From Chitinophaga pinensis (GTDB taxonomy: Bacteria > Bacteroidota > Bacteroidia > 2-12-FULL-35-15): a stretch of 43,138 bases of DNA. A model generated the notes under the pieces. It made no database searches. It saw only the letters and a list, made by a program, of their open reading frames with translations, and had not been told where the DNA came from. The position numbers and the translations under genes were made by a program. Positions 34,995-43,138 of this stretch are shown piece after piece (positions within the stretch are counted from its first letter, which is position 1; each line of letters starts with the position of its first letter). The stretch covers positions 1-43,138 of the forward strand of contig CAMCUO010000024.1 of the NCBI GenBank assembly GCA_945879015.1. Direction: 5' to 3'.

Positions 34995-35963
34995 TTATTT
35001 ATTACTCAGCCATTTTTGTTGCCAGTTTTTTTGTGCAGAAGGACTTAAGAAAGTCCATGCTACAATTCTGCTAATTTTATTTCCTTGTTTCATTTCTATG
35101 GTTTTTACATCAACCGCATTTACTTTTTCCAATTCATAATAGATACTGGGTAAATTTGCACTTTTTGAAATAAGGGAAGAAAACCAAAAGCAATAGTTTG
35201 CTGCTTGCGAACTTTCAGTAATCATTTTAGAAACAAATTGTTTTTCTCCACCGTCACACCAAAGTTCGGCATGTTGTCCCCCAAAATTTAAAACAGGTTT
35301 TTTTGTTTTTCCAGAACTCAAATTTTTTACTTTACGCATTGTTCCTTCTTGTGCTTCTGCTAAGGATGAATGAAATGGAGGATTGCAAATAGTAACATCA
35401 AACAGTTCATCTGATTTAATTATATCTTTAAAAATAGCCGAAGGAGAATTTTGTTTTCGGAGCTCGATTTTTTTTAAAGCAGAATTTAATTCCACAATGT
35501 TTTTTGCGCAGTCAATTGCTATTGCATCAATATCTGAACCAACAAAACTCCAACCATATTCATAATTCCCAATTATAGGATATATACAATTTGCTCCAAC
35601 ACCAATATCTAAACAGCGAATTGTTTTTCCTTTTGGAATAATTCCATTATTGCAAGAGCTAAGTAAATCCGCTATATAGTGAATATAATCAGCCCTTCCT
35701 GGAATTGGTGGACAAAGATAATTTGTAGGAATATCCCAATTTAAAATTCCATAGAATTGTTTTAATAAAGCTTTATTAAGTATTTTAACTCCATCAGGTT
35801 TTGCAAAATCAATTGTTTCGTTATTGTATTTATTTACAAAAACAAATTTTTTAAGTTCAGGACAACAATTGATGAGCTGTTTGAAATCATAACGTAAGCG
35901 ATGTCTGTTTCTAGGATGAAGGGTTTCTTTTTCCTGTAAATTATTTTTTTGTTCTTTTTCCAT
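34995..35963 (-). CDS. rlmF: 23S rRNA (adenine(1618)-N6)-methyltransferase RlmF
   Basis: 322 aa SAM-dependent methyltransferase that modifies A1618 of 23S rRNA. Evidence: the family start HPRNRHRLRYDFKQLI, IDFAKPDGVKILNKALLK, the SAM motif CLDIGVGANCIYPIIG, and the N6-adenine catalytic motif NPPFHSS. Length matches the family. It lies 47 bp after the Tat/DsrE-like gene on the same strand and may share its transcript. Confidence 0.93.
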   Translation of the reverse strand: MEKEQKNNLQEKETLHPRNRHRLRYDFKQLINCCPELKKFVFVNKYNNETIDFAKPDGVKILNKALLKQFYGILNWDIPTNYLCPPIPGRADYIHYIADLLSSCNNGIIPKGKTIRCLDIGVGANCIYPIIGNYEYGWSFVGSDIDAIAIDCAKNIVELNSALKKIELRKQNSPSAIFKDIIKSDELFDVTICNPPFHSSLAEAQEGTMRKVKNLSSGKTKKPVLNFGGQHAELWCDGGEKQFVSKMITESSQAANYCFWFSSLISKSANLPSIYYELEKVNAVDVKTIEMKQGNKISRIVAWTFLSPSAQKNWQQKWLSNK

Positions 35964-36010
35964 TTGTTTTTGACAGCTCTGATAAATTTATTGCAAAGAG
36001 ACTATCTATT

Positions 36011-36676
36011 CTATCCGCCAAAAGAAAATTTGCATCCCAATTCTTGCGCACGATTTACAGCCCATATTCCAGATGGCATTAATTGTATGCCGGGCAAGAC
36101 ATTTGCAAAAAATTCTGTTTTAACCGTTTCTTTATCCAGCTTAAGATTGTCGGCAATTTTTTCTGCGCGGTGTTCAATGGCTTTACTGCAAACACAGATC
36201 AACCCTCCGCGTTTTTGAAATTTTTCAAAACAAGTATCATCTTCTTTGTGACATTTTGAAAAGATATTTCGCAGAGCATTTTCTTTTGTTTCAGGATCTT
36301 TTAATTCGATGAGCTTACCAAACTCATGTTTCTCCCACAAATGATCTGCTAAGGCAAGAGGAGTTCCGGCATAACGCAAAACAAGCACAATAAAAAGATC
36401 TTTGTCAGGAACGCCCAGTTCATTGTAGCTATCCATTAATGTGAGCGCCCAATTTAATGCACCGCCATTATTATGTTTCGTCACATCAAACACCATTTTA
36501 TGCTTTTTCCCATCCATTTGAGCAAACCACTTTTCAGCATCTTCTGAACCAACAAGCGGAATGGTAGGTTGTGCTTGTGTTTTTAATGGCGCTAACAGGG
36601 AGGATAGACCAAATGCAGCTGTACCACCAAGTATAGTTCCTATAAACCATCTGCGAGGTGTTGTTTGTTCTTTCAT
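36011..36676 (-). CDS. Tat-exported DsrE-like protein with a cysteine cluster
   Basis: 221 aa. The N-terminus PRRWFIGTILGGTAAFGLSS is a twin-arginine signal ending near QAQ (residue 36), implying export of a folded, perhaps cofactor-bearing protein. The body resembles the DsrE/F-like fold: HKMVFDVTKHNNGG, LFIVLVLRYAGTPLAL, GGLICVCSKAI, and VLPGIQLMPSGIWAVNRAQE at the C-terminus. Cysteines lie at 142, 149, 161, 163 and 215. DsrE-like proteins handle sulfur or bind small ligands; the substrate is unknown. It has its own strong promoter. Confidence 0.75.
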   Translation of the reverse strand: MKEQTTPRRWFIGTILGGTAAFGLSSLLAPLKTQAQPTIPLVGSEDAEKWFAQMDGKKHKMVFDVTKHNNGGALNWALTLMDSYNELGVPDKDLFIVLVLRYAGTPLALADHLWEKHEFGKLIELKDPETKENALRNIFSKCHKEDDTCFEKFQKRGGLICVCSKAIEHRAEKIADNLKLDKETVKTEFFANVLPGIQLMPSGIWAVNRAQELGCKFSFGG

Positions 36677-36704
36677 AGTATTTGTTTTGTAAAAAGGTTG
36701 ATTT

Positions 36705-36735
36705 CAAATGTAGAATTAAAAACACAAAAACCAAA
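36705..36735 (-). promoter_or_regulatory. Promoter of the DsrE-like gene
   Basis: TTTG (36732-36735), 19 nt, TACATTTG (36705-36712) on the minus strand. The leader would be about 23 nt. The upstream edge is 5 bp from the terminator of the preceding gene. Confidence 0.65.
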
Positions 36736-36740
36736 TATTT

Positions 36741-36782
36741 ATAAACTAAAAGAGGCACTCAAAAGTGCCTCTTTTAGTTTAT
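36741..36782 (-). terminator. Terminator after the second T9SS cargo gene
   Basis: ATAAACTAAAAGAGGCACT pairs perfectly with AGTGCCTCTTTTAGTTTAT across a 4-nt loop: a 19-bp stem 14 bp past the stop at 36797, with a T-rich 3' arm. Confidence 0.75.
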
Positions 36783-36796
36783 AATAGCTTAGATAA

Positions 36797-37717
36797 TTAC
36801 TTAATGCTTAATTTTGAAGTAGAAGTTTTACCATTCATTTCTACTTGAACAAAATACATTCCAGCTGCATATCCTTCAATATTTAATGTATTACTTCCAT
36901 TTGCAACAACTGTTGTTGATTGTAAAAGTTGACCAAGTGTATTCAAAACACTTACTTTAACATCGTTGCCATTAAATGCACTTAAATCTAATGATACTGA
37001 TTGGGTAGCAGGATTTGGAAACATATCAAATGAAGCCAATGTGTTATCCTCAACTCCTGCTGAAGTAGTTACGCAATAGTGAACCATTCCATTGAATACG
37101 CGTGGAGTAAATGTTACGTTGAATGGCCATTCTCCACCATTTCCTTCATAAACAGTCATGTATGCGTCAGTTGAAACAACTGTTCCTACAGAAGTACCAT
37201 TCGTGTAATTAAATGTTACTCCAGTATTTGTAGCAGTTACATAAAACGCATACGTTCCTGGAGTTAAATTTAAATTTGCATTTACTGGTACTTTATAAAA
37301 TACACCAGCTCCTGTTGTGGAAGAAGTAACAGTAGCTGAATCTATAAAAGTCCATGCAGCTGAAGAAGTTTCGCTTCCTACAAAGGTCCCCGTTTTGTAA
37401 AACATAGCGATGTTCCAAGTTCCTGCATCAACACTTACACTAAATGTTTCTAAAGTGCAATTTGCTGCCACCAAAACATCAAACATGTTTCCATGATAAC
37501 TGTTTCCTGCTGCAGTCATTGCAGTTATTGAATCACAAACTGTTGGTAATTTAAATTGTGCATCAACCACTGCTGGACGATCTTGTACGTCTGCAAGAAT
37601 TTCTTGTCTTTGTTGAGCTGTAAATGTTTGTGTTGATAATGCTTTGTCGCTCTGTCCAAATAAAGTTACAGAAAGTAACATTGTGGAAAAGGTAAATAAT
37701 GTGTAGATTTTTTTCAT
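36797..37717 (-). CDS. Secreted protein with T9SS type A sorting domain
   Basis: 306 aa. Signal peptide MKKIYTLFTFSTMLLSVTLFG. The central part is a beta-sandwich-like domain (NGMVHYCVTTSAG, GTWNIAMFYKTG, LTPGTYAFYVTATNTG). The C-terminal about 80 residues are a Por-secretion tail (FDMFPNPATQSVSLDLS, GQLLQS, GYAAGMYFVQVEMNGK, ending LSIK). Exported by the type IX system; a catalytic function is not visible. Flanked by a perfect terminator hairpin. Confidence 0.88.
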   Translation of the reverse strand: MKKIYTLFTFSTMLLSVTLFGQSDKALSTQTFTAQQRQEILADVQDRPAVVDAQFKLPTVCDSITAMTAAGNSYHGNMFDVLVAANCTLETFSVSVDAGTWNIAMFYKTGTFVGSETSSAAWTFIDSATVTSSTTGAGVFYKVPVNANLNLTPGTYAFYVTATNTGVTFNYTNGTSVGTVVSTDAYMTVYEGNGGEWPFNVTFTPRVFNGMVHYCVTTSAGVEDNTLASFDMFPNPATQSVSLDLSAFNGNDVKVSVLNTLGQLLQSTTVVANGSNTLNIEGYAAGMYFVQVEMNGKTSTSKLSIK

Positions 37718-37754
37718 GTGGTTTATTTTAGTTGGTTTGTAATGTAAAGATATT

Positions 37755-37886
37755 CTATTCTATGATTACTCTGTTTTGTAAATAAATTTTTATTGACAAG
37801 TATATTAACATTTTTGCTCCGGGATTAGCAATTTTAATTGTGTGAGTTCCTGCTGTCATCTTTTCAGAATCAACAGTAGAAATCAT
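37755..37886 (-). pseudogene. Protein-like fragment fused to the ORF6N remnant
   Basis: A 43-codon frame overlaps the end of the ORF6N fragment and reads ISTVDSEKMTAGTHTIKIAN, then PGAKMLIYLS, before ending at TAG. The first 30 residues look like a beta-rich extracellular protein, for example an end piece of another secreted gene. It lacks its own ribosome-binding context and is probably a scrap joined by recombination. Confidence 0.3.
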
Positions 37887-37995
37887 AAAGCTCAGCCAAA
37901 TCTCTATCCAACATTACTTTTTGCCCCCTCATATAATAAATTTGGTTCATTATTATTTCATCAGGAACTTTTGCAACTGTTTTACTTTTCGCCAT
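37870..37995 (-). pseudogene. Truncated ORF6N-domain gene
   Basis: From the ATG at 37995 the product is MAKSKTVAKVPDEIIMNQIY, YMRGQKVMLDRDLAELY, the standard N-terminus of ORF6N-domain proteins (phage and host DNA-binding family, normally well over 100 aa). After LAELY the homology stops abruptly and the frame ends five codons later. The remaining domain is absent, replaced by unrelated sequence. The rest of the 37718-38113 gap holds the next scrap, the nrdA terminator and TTTATAATTC-type words. Confidence 0.75.
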
Positions 37996-38050
37996 TATTG
38001 ATTTTTTTGCAAAAGTAAAAGTTCTCGCTGCCAAAATTAGGGTTTGTAAA

Positions 38051-38078
38051 TAAAAAACCCCCGCCAAAGCGAGGGTTC
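38051..38078 (-). terminator. Terminator after nrdA
   Basis: On the minus strand AACCCTCGC-tttg-GCGGGGGTT (9 bp, one G-T) is followed by TTTTTT. It lies about 35 bp past the stop; TTTATAATTC-type words fill the space between. Confidence 0.8.
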
Positions 38079-38113
38079 CATTTATAATTCAGCATTTATA
38101 ATTTATAATTCGC

Positions 38114-40543
38114 TTAACTTCCACACGCTTCACAATCATCCTTGTTATCAATTGAACAAGTGATTTGTGCTGCTTTAATTGCTTCTGCTTCTAACAATGC
38201 TTGACGTTCTGCGCTTATTTGTTGTTGGCGCTCCATAATTAAAACATCTTCGTTACCTAAAACTTCTGGTGCTTCTTTTTCAATTGCATCAACTGTAAAT
38301 TTAATTGCATCTGCTGCAGCTTTTGTACGTAAGTAATACATTCCAGTTTTTAATCCTGCTTTCCATCCATAGAAATGCATAGAAGAAAGTTTCGCGAAGT
38401 TTGCATCTTGTACAAACAAGTTCAAGGATTGTGACTGACAAATATATGCTCCACGGTCAGCCGCCATGTTGATGATTACTTTTTGAGAAATTTCCCAAAC
38501 AGTTTTGTACAATGCTTTTACGTTATCAGGAATTTCGTTTATTCCTTGCACCGAACCATTTGCAACAATGATTTTATTTTTCAAACCATCGTTCCAGATT
38601 CCAAGTTTCACTAAGTCTTTCAATAAGTGTTTGTTTACAATTACAAACTCTCCAGACAATACTCTTCTTGCATAAATGTTAGAAGTGTATGGTTCAAAAC
38701 ATTCGTTGTTTCCTAAAATCTGAGAAGTACTTGCAGTTGGCATTGGGGCTAACAATAAGGAGTTGCGTACACCGTGTGTTTTTACTTCTTCTTTCAAAAT
38801 ATCCCATTCCCAACGTGGAGATGGAGTTACGTTCCACATATCAAATTGGAAAATTCCTTTTGATACTGGTGAGCCAGCATATGATTCATATGGACCATCT
38901 TTTTTCGAAAGATCTTTAGATGCCGTCATAGACGCATAATAAATTGTTTCGTGAATTTCTTTATTCAACTGAACTGCTTCAGGAGAATCGAAAGGGAAAC
39001 GCATTAAGATGAATGCATCTGCTAATCCTTGCACACCAATGCCGATAGGGCGGTGGCGCATGTTGGAATTACGTGCTTCAGCAACCGGATAATAATTGCG
39101 GTCGATAATTTTATTTAAATTTTTTGTAATCACATAAGTGATATCAAATAATTTTTGGTGATCAAATTTTCCATCTTCCACAAAGCGAGGCAATGCTATT
39201 GATGCAAGATTACAAACTGCAATTTCATCAGGTGCCGTGTATTCAATAATTTCGGTGCACAAGTTTGACGACTTGATAGTTCCCAAATTTTGTTGATTGC
39301 TTTTTGAGTTACAAGCATCTTTATACAACATGTATGGATTACCTGTTTCAATTTGTGAATCGATGATGGCAGTCCAAAGTTCACGTGCTTGAATTGTTTT
39401 ACGTGCTTTTCCTTCTTGTTCGTAGCGAGTATAAAGTGCATCAAACTCTGCTCCCCAACAATCAGCCAATCCTGGTGCTTCGTTCGGACAAAATAAACTC
39501 CATGTGCTGTTTTCTTCTACACGTTTCATAAATAAATCAGGAGTCCACATTGCTGTGAACAAATCACGAGCACGCGCTTCTTCTTTTCCAGTATTTTTAC
39601 GAAGGTCTAAGAATTCATAAATATCAGCATGCCAAGGCTCTAAATAAATTGCGAAAGAACCTTTACGTTTTCCACCACCTTGATCAACATAACGAGCAGT
39701 ATCGTTGAATACGCGCAACATTGGGATGATACCATTTGAAGTACCATTTGTTCCGCGGATATATGAACCCGTAGCGCGGATATTGTGAATGCTCAATCCA
39801 ATTCCACCAGCGCTCTGTGAAATTTTAGCGCATGATTTTAATGTATCATAAATTCCATCAATGCTATCGTCTTTTACTGTAAGTAAAAAACAAGAGGACA
39901 TTTGAGGCTTAGGTGTTCCTGCATTAAACAATGTTGGAGTTGCGTGTGTGAACCAGCGCTCCGACATTAAGTTATACGTTTCAATTGCAGAAGCAATATC
40001 GTCTTTGTGAATTCCAACAGCTACACGCATTACCATGTGTTGAGGGCGTTCAGCAACTTGTCCGTTTAATTTTAATAAATACGAACGTTCCAATGTTTTG
40101 AAACCAAAATAATCGTAACCGAAATCACGGTCGTAGATAATTGTTGAATCCAACTCCTGTGCATTTTTCTGAATTATTTCGTGAACGTCATCAGCAATTA
40201 AAGGAGCTTTTTTTCCAGTTTTGGGATCAACGTAGTTATATAGTGCTTCTATCGTTTTCGAAAACGATTTGTTCGTGTTCTTGTGCAAGTTAGAAACTGC
40301 TATGCGAGACGCCAATAGCGCATAGTCGGGATGTTTTGTGGTAAGCGAAGCAGCAGTTTCAGCAGCCAAGTTGTCCAATTCGCTGGTTGTAACACCTTCG
40401 TAAATTCCTTCAATTACCTTCATGGCAACATTGATTGGAGTTACGTGAATAGGGTCCAAGCCGTAGCAAAGTTTTTGGATACGAGCTGTTACTTTGTCAA
40501 ATTTTACTGATTCGCGATTGCCATCTCTTTTGATTACGTACAT
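38114..40543 (-). CDS. nrdA: Ribonucleoside-diphosphate reductase, alpha subunit (class Ia)
   Basis: 809 aa, catalytic subunit that makes dNDPs from NDPs. The N-terminal ATP-cone ([20 protein letters not shown]) gives allosteric control. The catalytic barrel shows PQMSSCFLL (active-site Cys), [22 protein letters not shown] (N-x-C-x-E radical site) and the [15 protein letters not shown] motif. The C-terminal CEAC (C804/C807) shuttles electrons from thioredoxin or glutaredoxin. It is the second gene of nrdB-nrdA, with a 226-bp gap. Confidence 0.97.
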   Translation of the reverse strand: MYVIKRDGNRESVKFDKVTARIQKLCYGLDPIHVTPINVAMKVIEGIYEGVTTSELDNLAAETAASLTTKHPDYALLASRIAVSNLHKNTNKSFSKTIEALYNYVDPKTGKKAPLIADDVHEIIQKNAQELDSTIIYDRDFGYDYFGFKTLERSYLLKLNGQVAERPQHMVMRVAVGIHKDDIASAIETYNLMSERWFTHATPTLFNAGTPKPQMSSCFLLTVKDDSIDGIYDTLKSCAKISQSAGGIGLSIHNIRATGSYIRGTNGTSNGIIPMLRVFNDTARYVDQGGGKRKGSFAIYLEPWHADIYEFLDLRKNTGKEEARARDLFTAMWTPDLFMKRVEENSTWSLFCPNEAPGLADCWGAEFDALYTRYEQEGKARKTIQARELWTAIIDSQIETGNPYMLYKDACNSKSNQQNLGTIKSSNLCTEIIEYTAPDEIAVCNLASIALPRFVEDGKFDHQKLFDITYVITKNLNKIIDRNYYPVAEARNSNMRHRPIGIGVQGLADAFILMRFPFDSPEAVQLNKEIHETIYYASMTASKDLSKKDGPYESYAGSPVSKGIFQFDMWNVTPSPRWEWDILKEEVKTHGVRNSLLLAPMPTASTSQILGNNECFEPYTSNIYARRVLSGEFVIVNKHLLKDLVKLGIWNDGLKNKIIVANGSVQGINEIPDNVKALYKTVWEISQKVIINMAADRGAYICQSQSLNLFVQDANFAKLSSMHFYGWKAGLKTGMYYLRTKAAADAIKFTVDAIEKEAPEVLGNEDVLIMERQQQISAERQALLEAEAIKAAQITCSIDNKDDCEACGS

Positions 40544-40708
40544 AAATGAGAGTATTGAGTAGTTAGTTTATAGTTTAATTGTACTGTGGTATGCGTAATA
40601 ATTATATATCTCGTTTACGCACTTAATATATAACGTTTTAATGGTATTCTTTTGTCTTCGGTATTCGTTAAATAATTACAATTTGTTCTTTTAATCGGCA
40701 TTCGTGTT

Positions 40709-40764
40709 AATCCCCCTACCCTCTTCAAAGGGGGACACGCTCCGTCAGACTGAGCGTAGTCGAA
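40709..40764. repeat. REP-like hairpins in the nrdB-nrdA gap
   Basis: TCCCCCT...AAAGGGGGA (40711-40735) is followed by CGCTCCGTCAGACTGAGCG and GAGCGTAGTCGAA (40752-40764). The same pair of motifs occurs at 989-1020 and at the other GAGCGNAGTCGA sites. It ends 5 bp before the nrdB stop codon. Confidence 0.55.
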
Positions 40765-40769
40765 GGCTT

Positions 40770-41738
40770 TTAAAAATCTTCGTCTAGTTTAAACACATTG
40801 TCTTCTTTTTTGCCCATCACACCAGCTTTCTGATATTCAGCGACACGTTTTTCGAAGAAATTTGTTTTTCCTTGTAAAGAAATTAATTCCATAAAGTCGA
40901 ATGGGCAAGTTGCGTTGTATGTTTTTTCACAACCAAGAGCAACTAGCAATCGGTCGGCAACAAACTCGATGTATTGACACATCAAATCAGCATTCATACC
41001 AATTAAACGTACAGGTAAAGCATCAGACACAAATTCTTTTTCAATTTCAACAGCATTTTTAATGATAGCAGTTACCCTTTCCTTTGGCAATTGATTCGTT
41101 AATTCAGAATACAACAGACAAGCGAAATCGCAGTGCAGTCCTTCATCACGCGAAATGAGTTCGTTAGAGAAAGTAAGTCCAGGCATTAATCCGCGTTTTT
41201 TTAACCAGAAAATGGAGCAGAAACTTCCGCTGAAGAAAATACCTTCTACTGCAGCAAAAGCAATAAGTCGTTCTGCGAAAGTTCCGTTACCGATCCATTT
41301 AATAGCCCATTCAGCTTTTTTTCCAACACATGGCAATGTATCGATAGAATGAAATAAGCGATCTTTTTCTTGTGGATCTTTAATATAGGAGTCGATTAAT
41401 AAAGAATATGTTTCAGAGTGAATGTTCTCCATCATAATTTGAAAACCATAGAAGCAACGTGCTTCTGGATATTGAACTTCATTCATAAAGTTCACAGCCA
41501 AGTTTTCGTTTACGATACCATCGCTGGCAGCGAAGAACGCTAATACATGTTTGATGAAATGTTTTTCATCATCATTTAATTTATTATCCCAATCTTGTAA
41601 GTCTGGATTTAAATCAATTTCTTCGGCAGTCCAAAAGCTTGCTTCAGCTTTTTTATACATCTCCCAAATGTTGTTATGCTTGATTGGGAATAGAACGAAT
41701 CGGTCTTTATTCTCTTTTAGTATTGGTTCTTCGTTCAT
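40770..41738 (-). CDS. nrdB: Ribonucleoside-diphosphate reductase, beta subunit (class Ia)
   Basis: 322 aa, diiron-tyrosyl radical subunit. Ligand positions match R2: D42 ([10 protein letters not shown]), E104 and H107 with the radical tyrosine Y111 (ENIHSETY), then the [16 protein letters not shown] helix with the second Glu/His set. The sequence is of the eukaryote-like R2 type found in Bacteroidota. It works with NrdA encoded directly downstream. No TAnnTTTG promoter was found in the gap upstream. Confidence 0.96.
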   Translation of the reverse strand: MNEEPILKENKDRFVLFPIKHNNIWEMYKKAEASFWTAEEIDLNPDLQDWDNKLNDDEKHFIKHVLAFFAASDGIVNENLAVNFMNEVQYPEARCFYGFQIMMENIHSETYSLLIDSYIKDPQEKDRLFHSIDTLPCVGKKAEWAIKWIGNGTFAERLIAFAAVEGIFFSGSFCSIFWLKKRGLMPGLTFSNELISRDEGLHCDFACLLYSELTNQLPKERVTAIIKNAVEIEKEFVSDALPVRLIGMNADLMCQYIEFVADRLLVALGCEKTYNATCPFDFMELISLQGKTNFFEKRVAEYQKAGVMGKKEDNVFKLDEDF

Positions 41739-42323
41739 AAATGTATTTAAATTAAAATTATGCCTAATTGTTTGATTTCCACCCCTTTGTATTCCTTAGC
41801 GCTTTCGTTTATAGGGTAAAATCCCCCTGAAAGCTTTTGCTTTCTTTTTGAGCTACATTGTAAAGTATTGCTTATTGAATTAAAGGTGTACAAATTTTGG
41901 TAAAAAAAAGGGATGTGTCAAGTGCATTGAATTAACATTTGACCGAAGTTATAAACACGGCAAATTAACAGACGAATGTTAAGAAATAACCAATGTATTA
42001 AAAAACAGCCGTTTAAGTTTAAAGTGAAAAAAACTGAAAATTAAAGCAAAAAAAATTTGCGGTATTCAAAAAAAAATCACGATTAGAAATACTGGTGTTT
42101 CGGGACGTATTGGCTGAAAGGTATCTAGAATTAATGGTTTTAGCGATGTGCTTAGTTCTAATTTGAATTTTTTGTCCCCGTAGAAAAGTCTTAGAGTTAG
42201 TTTATGGTGAGCGTAGTCGAATCCACGCAGCCTGACGTTTGTTAAAGAGATTTCCGCTTGACGTCACACTGAGCAATTCGACTACGCTCTGCATAAACTC
42301 CATCGAAGTGTAAGGGCGATATC
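41739..42323. other. 585-bp gap without a supported gene
   Basis: AT-rich sequence upstream of nrdB. No intact gene, tRNA or clear promoter. One + frame near 41925-42010 reads IELTFDRSYKHGKLTDEC, stop, EITNVLKNSRLSLK, stop, which may be chance. The right part holds the 101-bp inverted repeat (42199-42299). Confidence 0.4.
42199..42299. repeat. 101-bp inverted repeat with 24-nt arms
   Basis: AGTTTATG-GT-GAGCGTAGTCGAAT (42199-42222) and its reverse complement ATTCGACTACGCTC-TG-CATAAACT (42276-42299) match except for 2 nt. The 53-nt centre contains TGACGT twice. It joins two opposed copies of the GAGCGNAGTCGA family and resembles a small non-autonomous palindromic element. Confidence 0.65.
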
Positions 42324-42887
42324 TTATTTTCTCAACTTATCTGCTAACTCCAATTGTTTATACCAATCCTTACCAAATTTACGGATTAATGGTTCTTTCA
42401 AGAACTTGTAAACAGGCACATCTAGCTTAGCTCCGCACTCACACGCAGGTTTACAAATATCCCATTTGTGGTAATTTACTGCATCGTAATCTTTATATTT
42501 TGTAATGCGTACAGGATATAAATGACAAGAGATTGGTTTTTTCCAAGTAATTTTTTTATCATAGTAAGCTTGCTCAATGCCGCATTTGGCAGTGCCTTTA
42601 TCAAAAACAGTAAATGCGCAATGTTTTCCTTTTACTAATGTTGTAGTATAATCGCCATCGCTATCAATCACAAAAACGCCTTGTTTCTCAATAGCCTTCA
42701 CGCCATCTTTTGGCAAATAAGGTTTCACCTCTTCCCATATATCTTTCAAAATAGCAATTTCTTCTTCCTCCAATGGTGCCCCTGATTCGCCTGCTACACA
42801 GCATTCTCCCTTGCATGCATTTAAATCACAAACAAATTTTTTCTCTAATAAATGTTCTGATACTATTGTATTGTCTATTGCTATCAT
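42324..42887 (-). CDS. DUF3109 family protein (cysteine-rich, probably metal-binding)
   Basis: 187 aa. The N-terminal motif FVCDLNACKGECCVAGESGA gives a C-x4-C-x3-CC cluster. Further cysteines lie in GKHCAFTVF, KCGIEQAYY, ISCHLYPVR and DICKPACECGAK, the pattern of the DUF3109/YkgJ-like Zn/Fe-chelating family. Cytoplasmic, no signal peptide. Function unknown for the family. A -7 element lies about 55 bp upstream. Confidence 0.88.
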   Translation of the reverse strand: MIAIDNTIVSEHLLEKKFVCDLNACKGECCVAGESGAPLEEEEIAILKDIWEEVKPYLPKDGVKAIEKQGVFVIDSDGDYTTTLVKGKHCAFTVFDKGTAKCGIEQAYYDKKITWKKPISCHLYPVRITKYKDYDAVNYHKWDICKPACECGAKLDVPVYKFLKEPLIRKFGKDWYKQLELADKLRK

Positions 42888-42937
42888 TTTAATTTGAAAA
42901 TTTGAAAATTTGCCAATGGGTCAATGGGTCAATAATT
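42888..42937. repeat. Short-period words upstream of DUF3109
   Basis: TTTGAAAA-type words in tandem (about 42894-42912) are followed by CAATGGGT twice (42914-42929). They lie in the predicted leader of the DUF3109 gene. Confidence 0.45.
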
Positions 42938-42942
42938 GTCAA

Positions 42943-42950
42943 CAAATGTA
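42943..42950 (-). promoter_or_regulatory. -7 element (TACATTTG) of the DUF3109 gene
   Basis: TAnnTTTG match on the minus strand, about 55 nt before the ATG. No -33 TTTG at the expected spacing. Confidence 0.4.
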
Positions 42951-42990
42951 CTTATTTAATTCTCTAATTTGTTTAATTGCTATTAGAATA

Positions 42991-43138
42991 GGGTCAGGTA
43001 TAAAAGTTGGGGAGCAGGATAAAAAGCGATACTTTTGAAAAAAAAGTTATCGAAGCAACCGACCACAAATTATTACAAGAACTATTTCCATCAGAGTTAA
43101 TGGATTATTTTATAATAACCAACTTTGAAACACTTTGT
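42991..43138 (+). mobile_element. Left end of a probable insertion sequence, cut by the right edge
   Basis: A transposase-like frame begins near 43004. The GGGTCAGGTATAAAAG stretch just before it (42991-43006) is a plausible element end, but the opposite end is outside the window, so the boundary is a guess. Confidence 0.4.
43007..43138 (+). CDS. N-terminus of a probable ISAon1-type transposase (partial)
   Basis: The frame is open from after TAA (43001) to the edge: KKVIEATDHKLLQELFPSEL, then MDYFIITNFETLC. This resembles the N-terminal region protein of ISAon1-family (ISL3-like) transposases of Bacteroidota, which begin with an LLxxLFPxxLxxYF pattern. A TTG at 43007 is the only start candidate upstream of the conserved part. 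The identification rests on memory of the family and a short fragment. Confidence 0.5.
   Translation, partial: MGSRIKSDTFEKKVIEATDHKLLQELFPSELMDYFIITNFETLC

Noticed and set aside
41925..42010. Protein-like words (IELTFDRSYKHGKL) in the gap upstream of nrdB
   Set aside because: Two stops within about 40 codons, no recognisable family, and AT-rich Lys/Asn-heavy composition that arises by chance.
41739..42200. Search for an NrdR box, riboswitch or tRNA upstream of nrdB
   Set aside because: No paired conserved boxes, no cobalamin-type structure and no cloverleaf were found by eye.

Overview
The window is a chromosomal segment of a Bacteroidota bacterium, probably a free-living aerobe. The evidence is low GC, several promoters of the Bacteroidota type (a TTTG element, 18-22 nt, then TAnnTTTG), two secreted proteins with type IX secretion (T9SS) sorting tails, SPOR, DUF3109 and YwqK-repeat proteins, and an Alternative Complex III locus directly upstream of an aa3-type oxidase in the order usual for this phylum. 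No rRNA, tRNA, CRISPR array or prophage was seen. I could not assign a genus.

Layout. 1-1126: the last codons of a + strand gene, a small outer-membrane-type protein on the minus strand, and a repeat-rich gap. 1127-12977 (minus): an eight-gene respiratory operon read actA-actB-actC-actD-actE-actF-coxB-coxA. It oxidises quinol, passes electrons through c-type hemes and reduces O2. 13276-16452 (plus): a SPOR-domain protein, a large T9SS cargo protein and a small lipoprotein. 16620-21272 (minus): rimP-nusA-infB, with a Bacteroidota promoter and a terminator-like hairpin in its leader. 21524-27687: a small membrane protein, a YwqK-repeat protein, an OmpA-family lipoprotein, a peptide-type ABC binding lipoprotein and exonuclease III. 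27918-31505 (plus): a very large predicted outer-membrane protein. 31508-36676 (minus): an unknown exported protein, a GNAT acetyltransferase broken by one in-frame stop, an LRR protein, a small CCC-type membrane protein, rlmF and a Tat-exported DsrE-like protein. 36797-37995: another T9SS cargo protein and a truncated ORF6N-domain remnant. 38114-41738 (minus): nrdB-nrdA, class Ia ribonucleotide reductase. 42324-42887: a DUF3109 protein. From about 43000 to the right edge: the beginning of a probable insertion sequence.

Most genes are core functions (respiration, translation and transcription, dNTP synthesis, envelope). The unusual material lies between them. There are several families of hairpin repeats, including a GAGCGNAGTCGA family at five places. 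Many gaps inside operons are filled with short-period, often inverted, AT-rich words. A 44-bp tandem repeat lies upstream of the first gene. Three exported-protein genes have start codons only 4-5 nt behind a -7 element, which predicts leaderless mRNAs. There is no clear new multi-gene system here; the best leads are regulatory (the rimP leader hairpin, leaderless starts, intergenic repeats) and degenerative (the GNAT nonsense codon, the ORF6N junction).
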